Positions 17,901-24,830 of a DNA stretch of 64,000 nucleotides are shown piece after piece. This DNA is from Sphingomonadaceae bacterium. Lineage in GTDB: Bacteria; Pseudomonadota; Alphaproteobacteria; Sphingomonadales; Sphingomonadaceae. Where the stretch lies: assembly GCA_025359445.1 (NCBI GenBank), contig JANYGB010000031.1, positions 52,868-116,867 of the forward strand, written 5' to 3'. The notes under the pieces are model-generated. The model made no database searches, was not told where the DNA came from, and saw only the letters and a program-made list of their open reading frames with translations. The position numbers and the translations under genes were made by a program. Numbering within the stretch: the stretch's first letter is position 1; the number at the start of each line of letters is the position of its first letter.

Positions 17901-19661
17901 GCCGATTGCGTTGGCGACAGTTGCGACAACCGCCCCGTCATTGATTGCGAAAGTGCCAGGAGCGGTCAGATTGACGGTGTTAGTGCCGTTCAATGATAGG
18001 GTCCCAGCGCCATTCTTGATCAGTGTGCCGTTGCCGGTCACTGTGCCGCCGTTTGTGCCAAAGTTCCCGGCGGTCAGCGCCAGCGATGTGGCTGTACCAT
18101 TGAGATTGACGATGTTCGGACCTGTACCAGCATCGGCCAGCGATTTCAGCGCGACTGCATTGTTGACGGTGAGAGTGCCGCCATTCTTGATGACGAAGGC
18201 GCTGTTGGCCGAAAGCGCGCCGTTGCTGCCGGTGGCCAGCGATCCGCCATCGATTGTGGTGGTGCCGCTGTAAGTGTTGGTGCCCGACAGCATGGTAGTG
18301 CTGAGGCCAGTCACCGTTACCTGTCCAGTGGTAGCGCCGGTTGCGTCGACGATGTTGCCGGCAAAGGTGCCGGCTGCGAAGCCGTTGAAGTTGAGCGCGG
18401 AGCTGTTCGACAGCTTGACCGTCGTTGCAGCCGAACCGAGGAACGCTGCATTATCGGTCGACAGCGTGCCGCCGGTGACGTTGACAGTGGTCAGCTTGCC
18501 AGCAGTGCCATCAAGCGTGTTCCGGATCGTCCAGCTGCCCGCATCGTTCTTGCTGACCGTCTGGAAACCCTGGATAACCGAACCTGCCTGCATAACGCTG
18601 ATGCCGCTGCCGTTGAGGTTCAGGATGTTGACTGCCCCGGCGGCCGTGCTGCCTTGCAAGGTCCCGGCAACCACACCCGAAACAGGGTTCGATCCCGGCA
18701 GACGCAGCCCGTTGTCACCCGCTGTGCCGGTGGTCCCGGCGTTGAAGGTGTTGGTACCTGCCCCGGTGAAGGTGACAGTGTTCTTCAGATAGCCGTCATT
18801 GTTGATCGTGTTGTTCAGATCGGACATCGTGACGGTGCCGTCGATCGTGCCGCTGTTGTTGATCACCGAAGTGCCGGTGCCGAGCGTACCCAGCGTGACG
18901 TTGAAGCGGATCACCGCGCCAACATCGCCGGCGGGCAGGCCAGTACCGTTGCCGACCGCAGCCACGCCGCCGCCAAAGTTGTTGAGTGTGGTGCTGCCCT
19001 GGGTGTTGATGTTGCCCCAGATGAAGGCGTTGCCGATGCCATTGACCGGTGTAAAGCCGCCGGCGATGCCATTGTTGATCAGCACAGTACCCGCACCCGT
19101 CTGGGTGATGTTGGTGGTGGTGACATAACCCATGAAGCCGCGGTTGTTGACGGTGAGATTACCAGCTGCGGTAATGTTGCCTTCCAGCGAGGCGGGGCCG
19201 GCCGAGGTCGAATAGTTGTTGTTGAAGATATTGGTCGCAGTGCCGGTGGCGTTGCCAAAGGTTACCGAGCCACGGATCGCTGCACCCGAATCATTGGTGA
19301 TGCTGGTGCCGCCGCCTACATTCAAAGCCGGATTGGTGTTGGAGCCGGCATCGATGCCGTATGTCGTGCCGACGCCGGCATTGAACAGCCCGCCGAAGTT
19401 GATCACCGCGCTGTTGGTGCCGGTGCTGATCACAGCTGGCCCGCCGACATTGGTGTTGATCACCGCGCCGCTGTTGACGGTTACGGCGATGGCGTTGGTC
19501 GCCGCGCCATTCCAGCCTTGGCCGCCCGGAGTGGCGCAGATCACTTGGTTCGGATTGACCGGGGCCTGCGATACGCAGTCGGCAAAGGCCGGCTGGCTGA
19601 ACAATGCGCCGGTCAGCGCAGTGGCGGCATAGAGGCTCGTCCGGATGGTAAGCTTGGGCAT
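14955..19661 (-). CDS. Large autotransporter with PATR repeats and C-terminal barrel
   Basis: The 1568-residue type Va autotransporter starts with a signal peptide (KLTIRTSLYAATALTGALFSQPAFA). A very long passenger follows, rich in Gly, Thr, Asn and Ala, with repeated modules of the form LxKxGxGTLxLxGxNTYxGxTxIxxGxL (for example LVKSGTGAMTLTGSNTYAGG), the passenger-associated transport repeat that builds a beta helix. The last ~280 residues, from about DAKTGLWVNGYGQWANGKS, are the outer-membrane barrel, ending GGLRVSF. I chose ATG 19661 because GGAG is six bases upstream; ATG 19664 is equally possible. No protease motif is evident, so a surface adhesin or biofilm protein is likely. Thr/Asn-rich repeats make it the most repetitive gene in the window. 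Confidence 0.95.
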   Translation of the reverse strand: MPKLTIRTSLYAATALTGALFSQPAFADCVSQAPVNPNQVICATPGGQGWNGAATNAIAVTVNSGAVINTNVGGPAVISTGTNSAVINFGGLFNAGVGTTYGIDAGSNTNPALNVGGGTSITNDSGAAIRGSVTFGNATGTATNIFNNNYSTSAGPASLEGNITAAGNLTVNNRGFMGYVTTTNITQTGAGTVLINNGIAGGFTPVNGIGNAFIWGNINTQGSTTLNNFGGGVAAVGNGTGLPAGDVGAVIRFNVTLGTLGTGTSVINNSGTIDGTVTMSDLNNTINNDGYLKNTVTFTGAGTNTFNAGTTGTAGDNGLRLPGSNPVSGVVAGTLQGSTAAGAVNILNLNGSGISVMQAGSVIQGFQTVSKNDAGSWTIRNTLDGTAGKLTTVNVTGGTLSTDNAAFLGSAATTVKLSNSSALNFNGFAAGTFAGNIVDATGATTGQVTVTGLSTTMLSGTNTYSGTTTIDGGSLATGSNGALSANSAFVIKNGGTLTVNNAVALKSLADAGTGPNIVNLNGTATSLALTAGNFGTNGGTVTGNGTLIKNGAGTLSLNGTNTVNLTAPGTFAINDGAVVATVANAIGATTAVTVNSTATTTGAVRFDASDTIGSLAGTGANAVVNLNGAAVVLDTGGLNTSTTYGGKIIGAGSLVKSGTGAMTLTGSNTYAGGTTINGGSIVGYAGSTATNGSLQGNIGIALGSSLLFDQTLSPNGNTSGAYAGQLSGAGFVSFVGNGTGVLTLSGNNTGLTGSMNFLNNSIVAISSANNVGTGALNFANGTLENTASLTLANAVTLSGKGTFLADPATTLTLTGGVSGVGQLVKTGTGTLILGAPSSYTGGTLVSAGVLQGNAGVGIQGNIVNNATVRMWGNLQTYNGNMSGTGNVVIFNLAPNPNTIMGFTGTNTYSGSTTIDIGAELAGFSAGSLSPNSAFIVNGILTQGSSTAQVNTIGSLAGTGLVVANGTLNIGNDNTSTTFSGKFGTGGYFALPSKNVTKIGTGTQTLTGAGSVLTGALTVNGGTLALSSTGTLSAATTTVNTGGILSVDGTLTSSVVTVAAGGRLIGGIGTAPGTIVGAVTNNGTIAPGHSPGILAITGSYVQTSTGTYAADVNGNGTSTVVAGVDFDRIAVSGVPGTAALAGTLAVTQNGGQYVTGTTYDIITTTGGISGAFTTVTGAAIAGSAFQSLSNVTANGGGIQGNNYRLVVIRSAYNAVALNPNQVAVANGLTGIIGSTGSSATVNKIDSMNAAQAQALFQGLNPEPYAAYATALQDQGELFTRQVGQRLAATTGEDAKTGLWVNGYGQWANGKSRDYRFGSDHRVVGGAIGVDFGSGPVRFGVAGGYSEDDVTYLGLNSAGKSKSWQVGGYMGYGSGPLHFNAQAAYITGNITAAKLVAAGAGANLISGTAAADTDGHLFKGIATVGYNIGGSSLTFEPFVGIDFTSGHINGFTETGMGTLNLTVRDIEAKRTDLVLGARFAAPTGSIVPYANVTYRYNLDDNPTVVTGFFNGISTAPFTVSAIGSGRSAFDVDAGISAKIGTGASVFVGYQGTFRNDLDSHGVNGGLRVSF

Positions 19662-19664
19662 CAT

Positions 19665-20022
19665 CTTCTCCACATTAGCGGTAACATTAATCGGTAATGG
19701 CGATGTGCGGCCCGAGCGCCCTTTGCGGGCGTCAAAGAATAGGTAAGTAACTGATAAGCAAAGAATGTGTTGGCGAAATGGGCCGGGCAACTGTTTGCCT
19801 CAGACCCGCATTGTTCGCTAGTAAGTCCCCCGCGCAGCAAATCACTGTGGCACCTCCATATTAGACTTAACGCCCGAATGAAAGGGTGCTTAATCAAACT
19901 GCCGATAAAATCCGTCGCAAATCAGAATTTAGAAGCAAGTGTGTTGAAATTAATAGATTTTTTATGGCGCGCAACTACGCACAACTGCGTGGTTCGCAGT
20001 CAGCAGCTAGCGCGGAAGCTTA
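19665..20022. other. AT-rich intergenic region upstream of the autotransporter
   Basis: About 360 bases with lower GC than the surroundings separate the P450 stop from the autotransporter start. It must hold the autotransporter promoter on the minus strand. It also contains the inverted repeat AACTACGCA (19973-19981) and TGCGTGGTT (19986-19994), with one mismatch around a four-base spacer, only 28 bases beyond the P450 stop. The minus-strand transcript lacks a T-run after it, so it may be an operator rather than a terminator. No credible gene is present. Confidence 0.5.
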
Positions 20023-21360
20023 TCAGGCGGGGGTGAAGCGCAGCGGCAGGGTCTTGAACCCGCCGACAAATGTGCTCTTGGCGCGCTTGGGCTCGCCCGC
20101 CAGCTCGGCAGTTTTGACCCGGTCAAGCAACGTCTCGAACAAGATACGCATTTCGAGCCGTGCAAGGTGCAGCCCCAGGCACTGGTGCGCCCCCGCCCCG
20201 AACGCGAGGTGGCGATTGGCGGGGCGTGCCGCGTCGAACTTGCGCGGATTGTCGAATTGCGCGGGGTCGTGGTTGGCCGCGACGTAGTTGATCATCAGCC
20301 AGTCGCCCGCTTTTACCGGCACCCCGTCGACCATTGCGTCGCGGGCTGCGGTGCGCATGAAGTGCTGCACCGGGGTAGTCCAGCGGATCGCTTCCTCGAC
20401 AATGCCGGGCACCAGGCTGCGGTCGGCTTTCACCCGCGCGAACTGTTCGGGGTCGCGCGCCAGAGCAAGCATTGCTCCCGCTGTGCTGGCGCTGGTGGTG
20501 TCGTGCCCGGCGGCGGCGATGATGATGTAGTAGCCCGCCAGATCGCGCGGGCTGAGCGGCTCGCCGTCGATCCGGCCATTGGCAAGGATCGAGGCGACAT
20601 CGGCGGTCGGATTGGCACGGCGCTGGGCGGCGAGGCCTTCGAAATATGCCTCGAAATCCTTGACCGCGCCGGTCACGATCTGGAGGATCTGCTCAGGTGC
20701 CAGAGCAGCAATGCCGGACTTGTTGAGGTCTTCATCCTGCCCACCGAACATCTGCTGAGTCAGGAACAGCATGCGCGGTTCGTCCTCCTCGGGCACGCCG
20801 AGGATCTGCATCACAACGTGGAGCGGGTAGGGCGCTGAGACCAATTGAACGAAGTCCACGATCTTGTATTCCCCCGGCCCACCCTCACCGGCCGCAAGCA
20901 GCTTGTCCACCGTCCGCTCCGCCAGCTCGCGGATGGCGGTTTCCAGGTTGCGCAGGTTCTTGGGCATGAACCAGTCCTGCGTCAGTCGCCGCAGCTTGGG
21001 GTGCTTGGGCGCATCAAGCGCCACCAGTGAGCTTACCAGATTGGGGCTTTCCTCGCCCTGCTGCGCGGTAATCTGGCGCGCGAACGCCTCACCGGTCTTG
21101 TTGGTGAACACGGTTGCGCGCGGCGCGTTGAGAAAGCCCGTGTTATCCTTGCTGATCTGCATCACTGCGTCGTAGCCGGTGACCAGCCAGAACGGATCGA
21201 ATTCGCCTTTGGGGCTTTCGATCCAGGTCAGCGGGCTTTCGCTGCGGAGTCGGTCGAACAGGTCGAGCACCGGATCCCAGTCGGCGTAGCTTTGTGGATC
21301 GATGACGGCAATCGCGTCGGCAGGAGAGGCGGTGGGCGCGGTTTTGGTGGCTGTGTTCAT
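20023..21360 (-). CDS. Cytochrome P450
   Basis: A soluble bacterial P450 of 445 residues that hydroxylates a small, probably lipid- or terpene-like substrate using electrons from a ferredoxin. Diagnostic elements are the I-helix oxygen-binding segment AAAGHDTTSAS, the ExxR-type EEAIRW region, and the haem loop HLAFGAGAHQCLGLHLARLE with Cys394 as the iron ligand. GGAG lies ten bases upstream of ATG 21360. Only five bases separate it from the acyl-CoA synthetase gene, so the two form an operon. No ferredoxin or reductase gene is in the window. The exact CYP family and substrate cannot be read from the sequence. Confidence 0.95.
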   Translation of the reverse strand: MNTATKTAPTASPADAIAVIDPQSYADWDPVLDLFDRLRSESPLTWIESPKGEFDPFWLVTGYDAVMQISKDNTGFLNAPRATVFTNKTGEAFARQITAQQGEESPNLVSSLVALDAPKHPKLRRLTQDWFMPKNLRNLETAIRELAERTVDKLLAAGEGGPGEYKIVDFVQLVSAPYPLHVVMQILGVPEEDEPRMLFLTQQMFGGQDEDLNKSGIAALAPEQILQIVTGAVKDFEAYFEGLAAQRRANPTADVASILANGRIDGEPLSPRDLAGYYIIIAAAGHDTTSASTAGAMLALARDPEQFARVKADRSLVPGIVEEAIRWTTPVQHFMRTAARDAMVDGVPVKAGDWLMINYVAANHDPAQFDNPRKFDAARPANRHLAFGAGAHQCLGLHLARLEMRILFETLLDRVKTAELAGEPKRAKSTFVGGFKTLPLRFTPA

Positions 21361-21365
21361 AAGAA

Positions 21366-22904
21366 TCAGGCTCCGGTCTGGGCAGCGTCATAGGCCGCTT
21401 TGTATTCGTCGCGGAGGTGGCGCTTGTACAGTTTGCCGGTCAATTCGCGCGGCAGCTCGGCGCGAAAATCAATCTGGCGCGGCATTTTGACCCGGCTGAG
21501 CTGCGGCCCGAGGTAAGCGATCAATTCCTCGGCCAGTGCAGGACCTGCATCAGCCATGTCCAGCGGCTGGACCACTGCCACCACCCGCTCGCCCATGTCC
21601 GGATCGGGCGCGCCGATCACTGCCGCATCGGCGACCTTGGGATGGGTGACCAGCAGGTTCTCGATCTCCTGCGGGTAGATGTTGACCCCGCCCGAGATGA
21701 TCATGAAGCTCTTGCGGTCGGTAAGGTACAGATAGCCGTCCGCGTCCTGGTACCCGACATCGCCCAGGCTCGACCAGCCATGATGGTTCTTGCTGTCGGC
21801 GGTTTTGACCGGATCGTTGTGGTACTCGAACGGGGTCATCCCCTCGGTCGGCTCGAAGAAAATCTGCCCTTCGGTGCCGCGCGGCACTTCGTTGCCGGCG
21901 TCGTCGCAGACATGGAGGATGCCCGACAGCGCTTTGCCTACGGAACCCGGGTGATCAAGCCATTCGTGGCTGGAGATGAAGGTCGATCCGTTACCCTCGG
22001 TCCCGGCGTAGTATTCGAACAGGACGGGCCCCCACCACTCGATCATCGCGCGCTTGATCGGAACCGGGCACGGCGCAGCGGCGTGGATCGCGCATTTGAG
22101 CGAAGAGACATCGTATTTTGCACGCGTCTCAGCTGGCAGTTTGAGCATCCGCACAAAATGCGTGGGGACGAACTGGCTGTCGGTGATGTGGTACTGTTCA
22201 ATCGCTGCCAGCGCGGCTTCGGGATCGAATTTTTCCATAACCACCACGGTGCCGCCGATCTTGTGGATGGTCATCGACCAGCGCAGCGGCGCGGCGTGAT
22301 AGAGCGGGGCGGGGGAGAGATAGCCCGCGTCGGCATTGATTCCGTAAGCCATCATGGCGAGCTGGACGAGCACATTGGTCTGGTCGATTGCCGGGTCCAC
22401 CGGAAGCGGGATTTTGACCCCCTTGGGTCGGCCCGTGGTGCCCGAGGAATAAAGCATGTCGACCCCGGCGCGCTCGTCGGCAATCGGGGTGGCCGGCATT
22501 GCGGCAAGGGCTTGCTCGGCATCAACGCCCAGCCGCAGCTGCGGGACATTGGGCGAAAGCGCAGCGACTTCATCGAGCAGCGTGGCGAGATAGGCCGAGC
22601 CGAACAGCAGTTTGGCGGCGCTGTCCTCAAGGATATAGGCAAGTTCAGGCGGGGTCAGCCGGCTCGAGATGCAGACGTAGTGGACCCCGGCGCGCTGGAA
22701 ACCCCAGGTCAGGCAGAAGAACCACGGATGGTTCTCAAGGCACAAAGCCACCGTATCGCCCACTCCGATGCCGCGCGCGCGGAGCAGGTGTGCGACCTGG
22801 TTCGAGCGGCGATCAAGTTCGGCGTAAGTCACCGTCTCGCCGCTACCCGCCATGAGAATCGCGGGTTTGTCAGGATGGCTGCGGGCGTGGACGGACGGAT
22901 GCAT
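21366..22904 (-). CDS. Acyl-CoA synthetase (AMP-dependent ligase)
   Basis: The 512-residue enzyme activates a carboxylic acid with ATP and CoA by way of an acyl-adenylate. It has the AMP-binding motif LYSSGTTGRPKG, the adenylate-contact YYAGTEGNGS, and the D-L-x-x-R-type LTDRKSFMIISGGVNIYPQEIE with the hinge. The C-terminal LPRELTGKLYKRHLRDE carries the catalytic Lys. The substrate could be a fatty, aromatic or sterol side-chain acid; pairing with a P450 favours a lipid or steroid-like acid, which is inference. GGGAG precedes ATG 22904. A 16-bp palindrome lies 46 bases upstream, so a repressor probably controls the operon. Confidence 0.95.
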   Translation of the reverse strand: MHPSVHARSHPDKPAILMAGSGETVTYAELDRRSNQVAHLLRARGIGVGDTVALCLENHPWFFCLTWGFQRAGVHYVCISSRLTPPELAYILEDSAAKLLFGSAYLATLLDEVAALSPNVPQLRLGVDAEQALAAMPATPIADERAGVDMLYSSGTTGRPKGVKIPLPVDPAIDQTNVLVQLAMMAYGINADAGYLSPAPLYHAAPLRWSMTIHKIGGTVVVMEKFDPEAALAAIEQYHITDSQFVPTHFVRMLKLPAETRAKYDVSSLKCAIHAAAPCPVPIKRAMIEWWGPVLFEYYAGTEGNGSTFISSHEWLDHPGSVGKALSGILHVCDDAGNEVPRGTEGQIFFEPTEGMTPFEYHNDPVKTADSKNHHGWSSLGDVGYQDADGYLYLTDRKSFMIISGGVNIYPQEIENLLVTHPKVADAAVIGAPDPDMGERVVAVVQPLDMADAGPALAEELIAYLGPQLSRVKMPRQIDFRAELPRELTGKLYKRHLRDEYKAAYDAAQTGA

Positions 22905-22949
22905 TGCAAGAATCTCCCATACCGCGCTGTCGGCGGCCTTGGGTCCAGG

Positions 22950-22970
22950 TTAACCGTTCGGTTAAACGGT
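22950..22970. promoter_or_regulatory. Palindromic operator upstream of the acyl-CoA synthetase/P450 operon
   Basis: TTAACCG-TT-CGGTTAA at 22950-22965 is a perfect 16-base palindrome, and ACCGTT (22953-22958) and AACGGT (22965-22970) form a second, overlapping inverted repeat. It sits 46 bases before the synthetase start, overlapping the expected promoter. Symmetry of this size is typical of TetR-family operators, but no TetR gene lies nearby, so the regulator would be encoded elsewhere. Confidence 0.7.
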
Positions 22971-23042
22971 GCAATGGATTAATTTTGCTGGGCCCAGATT
23001 CCCGCGCAGCCCAAGTTTCCGCGCAGCAAGTGCCAGCACAAG

Positions 23043-23073
23043 AAAAAGGCGACGGTTGCCCGTCGCCTTTTTT
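23043..23073. terminator. Bidirectional rho-independent terminator downstream of the M23 peptidase gene
   Basis: GGCGACGG (23048-23055) and CCGTCGCC (23060-23067) form a perfect 8-bp stem with the TTGC loop, flanked by AAAAA on the left and TTTTTT on the right. On the minus strand it lies 60 bases past the peptidase stop codon. On the plus strand it could stop transcription arriving from the left. The A/T flanks extend the stem to 13 bp. Confidence 0.9.
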
Positions 23074-23133
23074 CCAGCATCCTCCCGAAGCTGGAGCCAG
23101 CCAGGGTCTTTGCCCCGTACCGGAAAAATCGCT

Positions 23134-23898
23134 TTATTCGCCTTCGTCTTCGCCGCTGCCAATGGCGAGCGTTGCGCTGGGCGCAGCGGCGGTCATCACG
23201 CCGCCTTGCAGATAGGGAACCGGGTTCACTGCGACACCGGCGATCCGCACTTCATAGTGCAGGTGCGGACCGGTCGAACGGCCGGTGGTGCCGACATAGC
23301 CGATCAAGTCGCCTTTGTGGACGGCCTGACCAGCCGCGACGTTGAGCCGCGAGAGGTGGCCGTAACGGGTCTGGATATTGCCGCCATGTTCAAGGCTGAT
23401 GAACAGGCCGTAGCTTGAAAACCAGTCAGCGCGGCTGACCATGCCATCTGCGGTGGCATAGACCGGGCTGCCGACCGGCTCGGCCAGATCGACACCCTTG
23501 TGCTGGTGGCGGCCTCCGGTCACCGGGTGCCAGCGCATCCCGAAACCGCTGGTCAGCGCGGCGCCGCTGACCGGCATGCGCGAGGGGATCGAAACTGCGG
23601 TGGGGCGATAAGTTGCCGCCGAAGGAACGCTGGCGACCTTGGTCACGGCCGACGAAGCCGGGGTGAGTACCAGCTGGCCGTTGTCCAGCGATTTCCAGCC
23701 ATTGAACAACTTGCGAAAGTCTTCATCGCCGCCTTGAGCTGATGGCTTGGCGGCCTGTGCTGCGCGCAGCGGCGACGTGACGTCGGCGTTGGCAGCAGCG
23801 CTGTTGGCAAATGCAGGGGTAGCAACCGAAAGTCCCGAAATCGCGGCGATCATGCCGACAAATGAACGAGCCTTGGCAATAGACGTTAAAGTGAGCAC
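23134..23898 (-). CDS. M23-family metallopeptidase
   Basis: A 254-residue secreted peptidoglycan peptidase. An N-terminal signal segment (SFVGMIAAISGLSVATPAFA) is followed by a 90-residue linker and the M23/lysostaphin-type domain: GFGMRWHPVTGGRHQHKGVDL with zinc ligands His and Asp, then GLFISLEHGGNIQTRYGHLS and TGPHLHYEVR with the catalytic HxH. All metal ligands are present, so the enzyme should be active. The start is GTG at 23898 with AAGG ten bases before it; ATG 23853 is an alternative. The long leader upstream carries a predicted pseudoknot and hairpin, described separately. Confidence 0.93.
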   Translation of the reverse strand: MLTLTSIAKARSFVGMIAAISGLSVATPAFANSAAANADVTSPLRAAQAAKPSAQGGDEDFRKLFNGWKSLDNGQLVLTPASSAVTKVASVPSAATYRPTAVSIPSRMPVSGAALTSGFGMRWHPVTGGRHQHKGVDLAEPVGSPVYATADGMVSRADWFSSYGLFISLEHGGNIQTRYGHLSRLNVAAGQAVHKGDLIGYVGTTGRSTGPHLHYEVRIAGVAVNPVPYLQGGVMTAAAPSATLAIGSGEDEGE

Positions 23899-24353
23899 TC
23901 AAACCAACCTTGCTATTTCAGCCACCTGTTTGCGGCCGTGCGAACCCTGCTTCACCGGCTTGGTAAGCCGGTGTGCGCTTGTTTTCGAGATGGTAGGTAG
24001 CCCCCCGCCGTCTCGAGCAGAGGCCTAGCGGGGGGGCTGGTTAACAATCAACCCCGGCATGGAGTTCGCGCGGTAAACCGGCGCTGGAACGGGTTGAGTC
24101 GTTGAACGGCGGCTTAACAGGGTGGCAAAAGTGACGAACAACCCTAGGGTTTCCGTGGGGTTGCAGGAGAATCGATTTGGTTCCCGGCCAGCGCGATTAA
24201 ATGCATTGAACCGATCGGCACGCGGCGAATTTCGTCGTCAACGATTCGTTCGAGTGCGTTTGCCGCAGTGTGCGCAAAATCCAGCTCTCCAGTCATCCCG
24301 GGCCTTCGCCGGGATGACGTTTCAGACCTAATGGCGCATTGCTTAGGTCCAGA
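23899..24353 (-). ncRNA. Long leader of the M23 gene with predicted pseudoknot and hairpin (23953-24038)
   Basis: In the 455-base gap upstream of the M23 gene, read on the minus strand, AGCCCCCC (24031-24038 side) pairs with GGGGGGCT (23999-24006 side) in an eight-base stem, with two more pairs beyond a one-base bulge. Inside its loop TCGAGA (24011-24016) pairs with TCTCGA (23985-23990) outside it, an H-type pseudoknot. A perfect nine-base hairpin CACCGGCTT-GGT-AAGCCGGTG follows at 23953-23973. The ordering resembles a structured cis-regulatory leader, but no known riboswitch class was recognised. The 24039-24291 part has no visible gene; it must contain the promoter. Transcription of the leader is an inference. 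Confidence 0.5.
24292..24318. repeat. REP hairpin of the GTCATCCCGG type
   Basis: GTCATCCCGG (24292-24301) and CCGGGATGAC (24309-24318) form a perfect ten-base inverted repeat with a seven-base loop. It is the single-hairpin form of the composite element at 39.4 and 61.4 kb. It sits 36 bases beyond the 3' end of the bcp gene. Confidence 0.85.
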
Positions 24354-24830
24354 TCACAACGCCTGCGCCGCAGTGAGCACCTCGGCAGCGTGGCCTTTGA
24401 CCTTGACCGGGCTCCACACCCGCGCGATCCGTCCATCCGCGCCGATCAGGTACGTTGAGCGGACCATGCCCATGTAGCTGCGCCCGTACATCGACTTTTC
24501 GGTCCAGATGCCCAGCGCATCGCTCAGCCCGGCGCTGGCTGCATCGCTGGCGAGCGGCGCGGTCAGGCCGTGCTTGGCGATGAATTTGAGGTGCTTGGCG
24601 GGCGGATCTTTGCTGATCCCGAGCAGCGCGGTACTGGCCTGAGCAAAATCATCCGCCAGCGCCGAGAAGTCGATATTCTCAGTGGTGCAGCCGGGAGTAT
24701 CGTCCTTGGGGTAGAAGAACAGCACCAGCTTGCGCCCGGCGTAGTGGGACAGGTCGAGCGGACTGCCGTCGGGGGCTGTCAGCGTGGCGGGCGGCAGCGT
24801 GTCGCCCACGCCGGGAAATTGAGCCATCAT
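24354..24830 (-). CDS. bcp: Thiol peroxidase of the Bcp/PrxQ group
   Basis: A 158-residue peroxiredoxin that reduces hydroperoxides using thioredoxin. It has the Bcp motif FFYPKDDTPGCTTENIDFSAL with peroxidatic Cys48 and the conserved Thr/Pro before it. The Prx fold follows (LLGISKDPPAKHLKFIAKHGL, then MGMVRSTYLIGADGRIARVW). A classical resolving cysteine five residues after Cys48 is absent, so it is a one-Cys or atypical form. The start at ATG 24830 overlaps the glnE stop as ATGA, giving translational coupling; ATG 24827 directly follows and is equally possible. The glnE-bcp order is known from other sphingomonads. Confidence 0.94.
   Translation of the reverse strand: MMAQFPGVGDTLPPATLTAPDGSPLDLSHYAGRKLVLFFYPKDDTPGCTTENIDFSALADDFAQASTALLGISKDPPAKHLKFIAKHGLTAPLASDAASAGLSDALGIWTEKSMYGRSYMGMVRSTYLIGADGRIARVWSPVKVKGHAAEVLTAAQAL

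Noticed and set aside
19973..19994. Inverted repeat after the P450 as a rho-independent terminator
   Set aside because: On the transcribed (minus) strand no T-run follows the stem; an operator role is equally likely.
24122..24331. Plus-strand frame of 69 codons in the M23/bcp gap
   Set aside because: It runs into the REP hairpin, its composition is not protein-like, and no ribosome site is evident.
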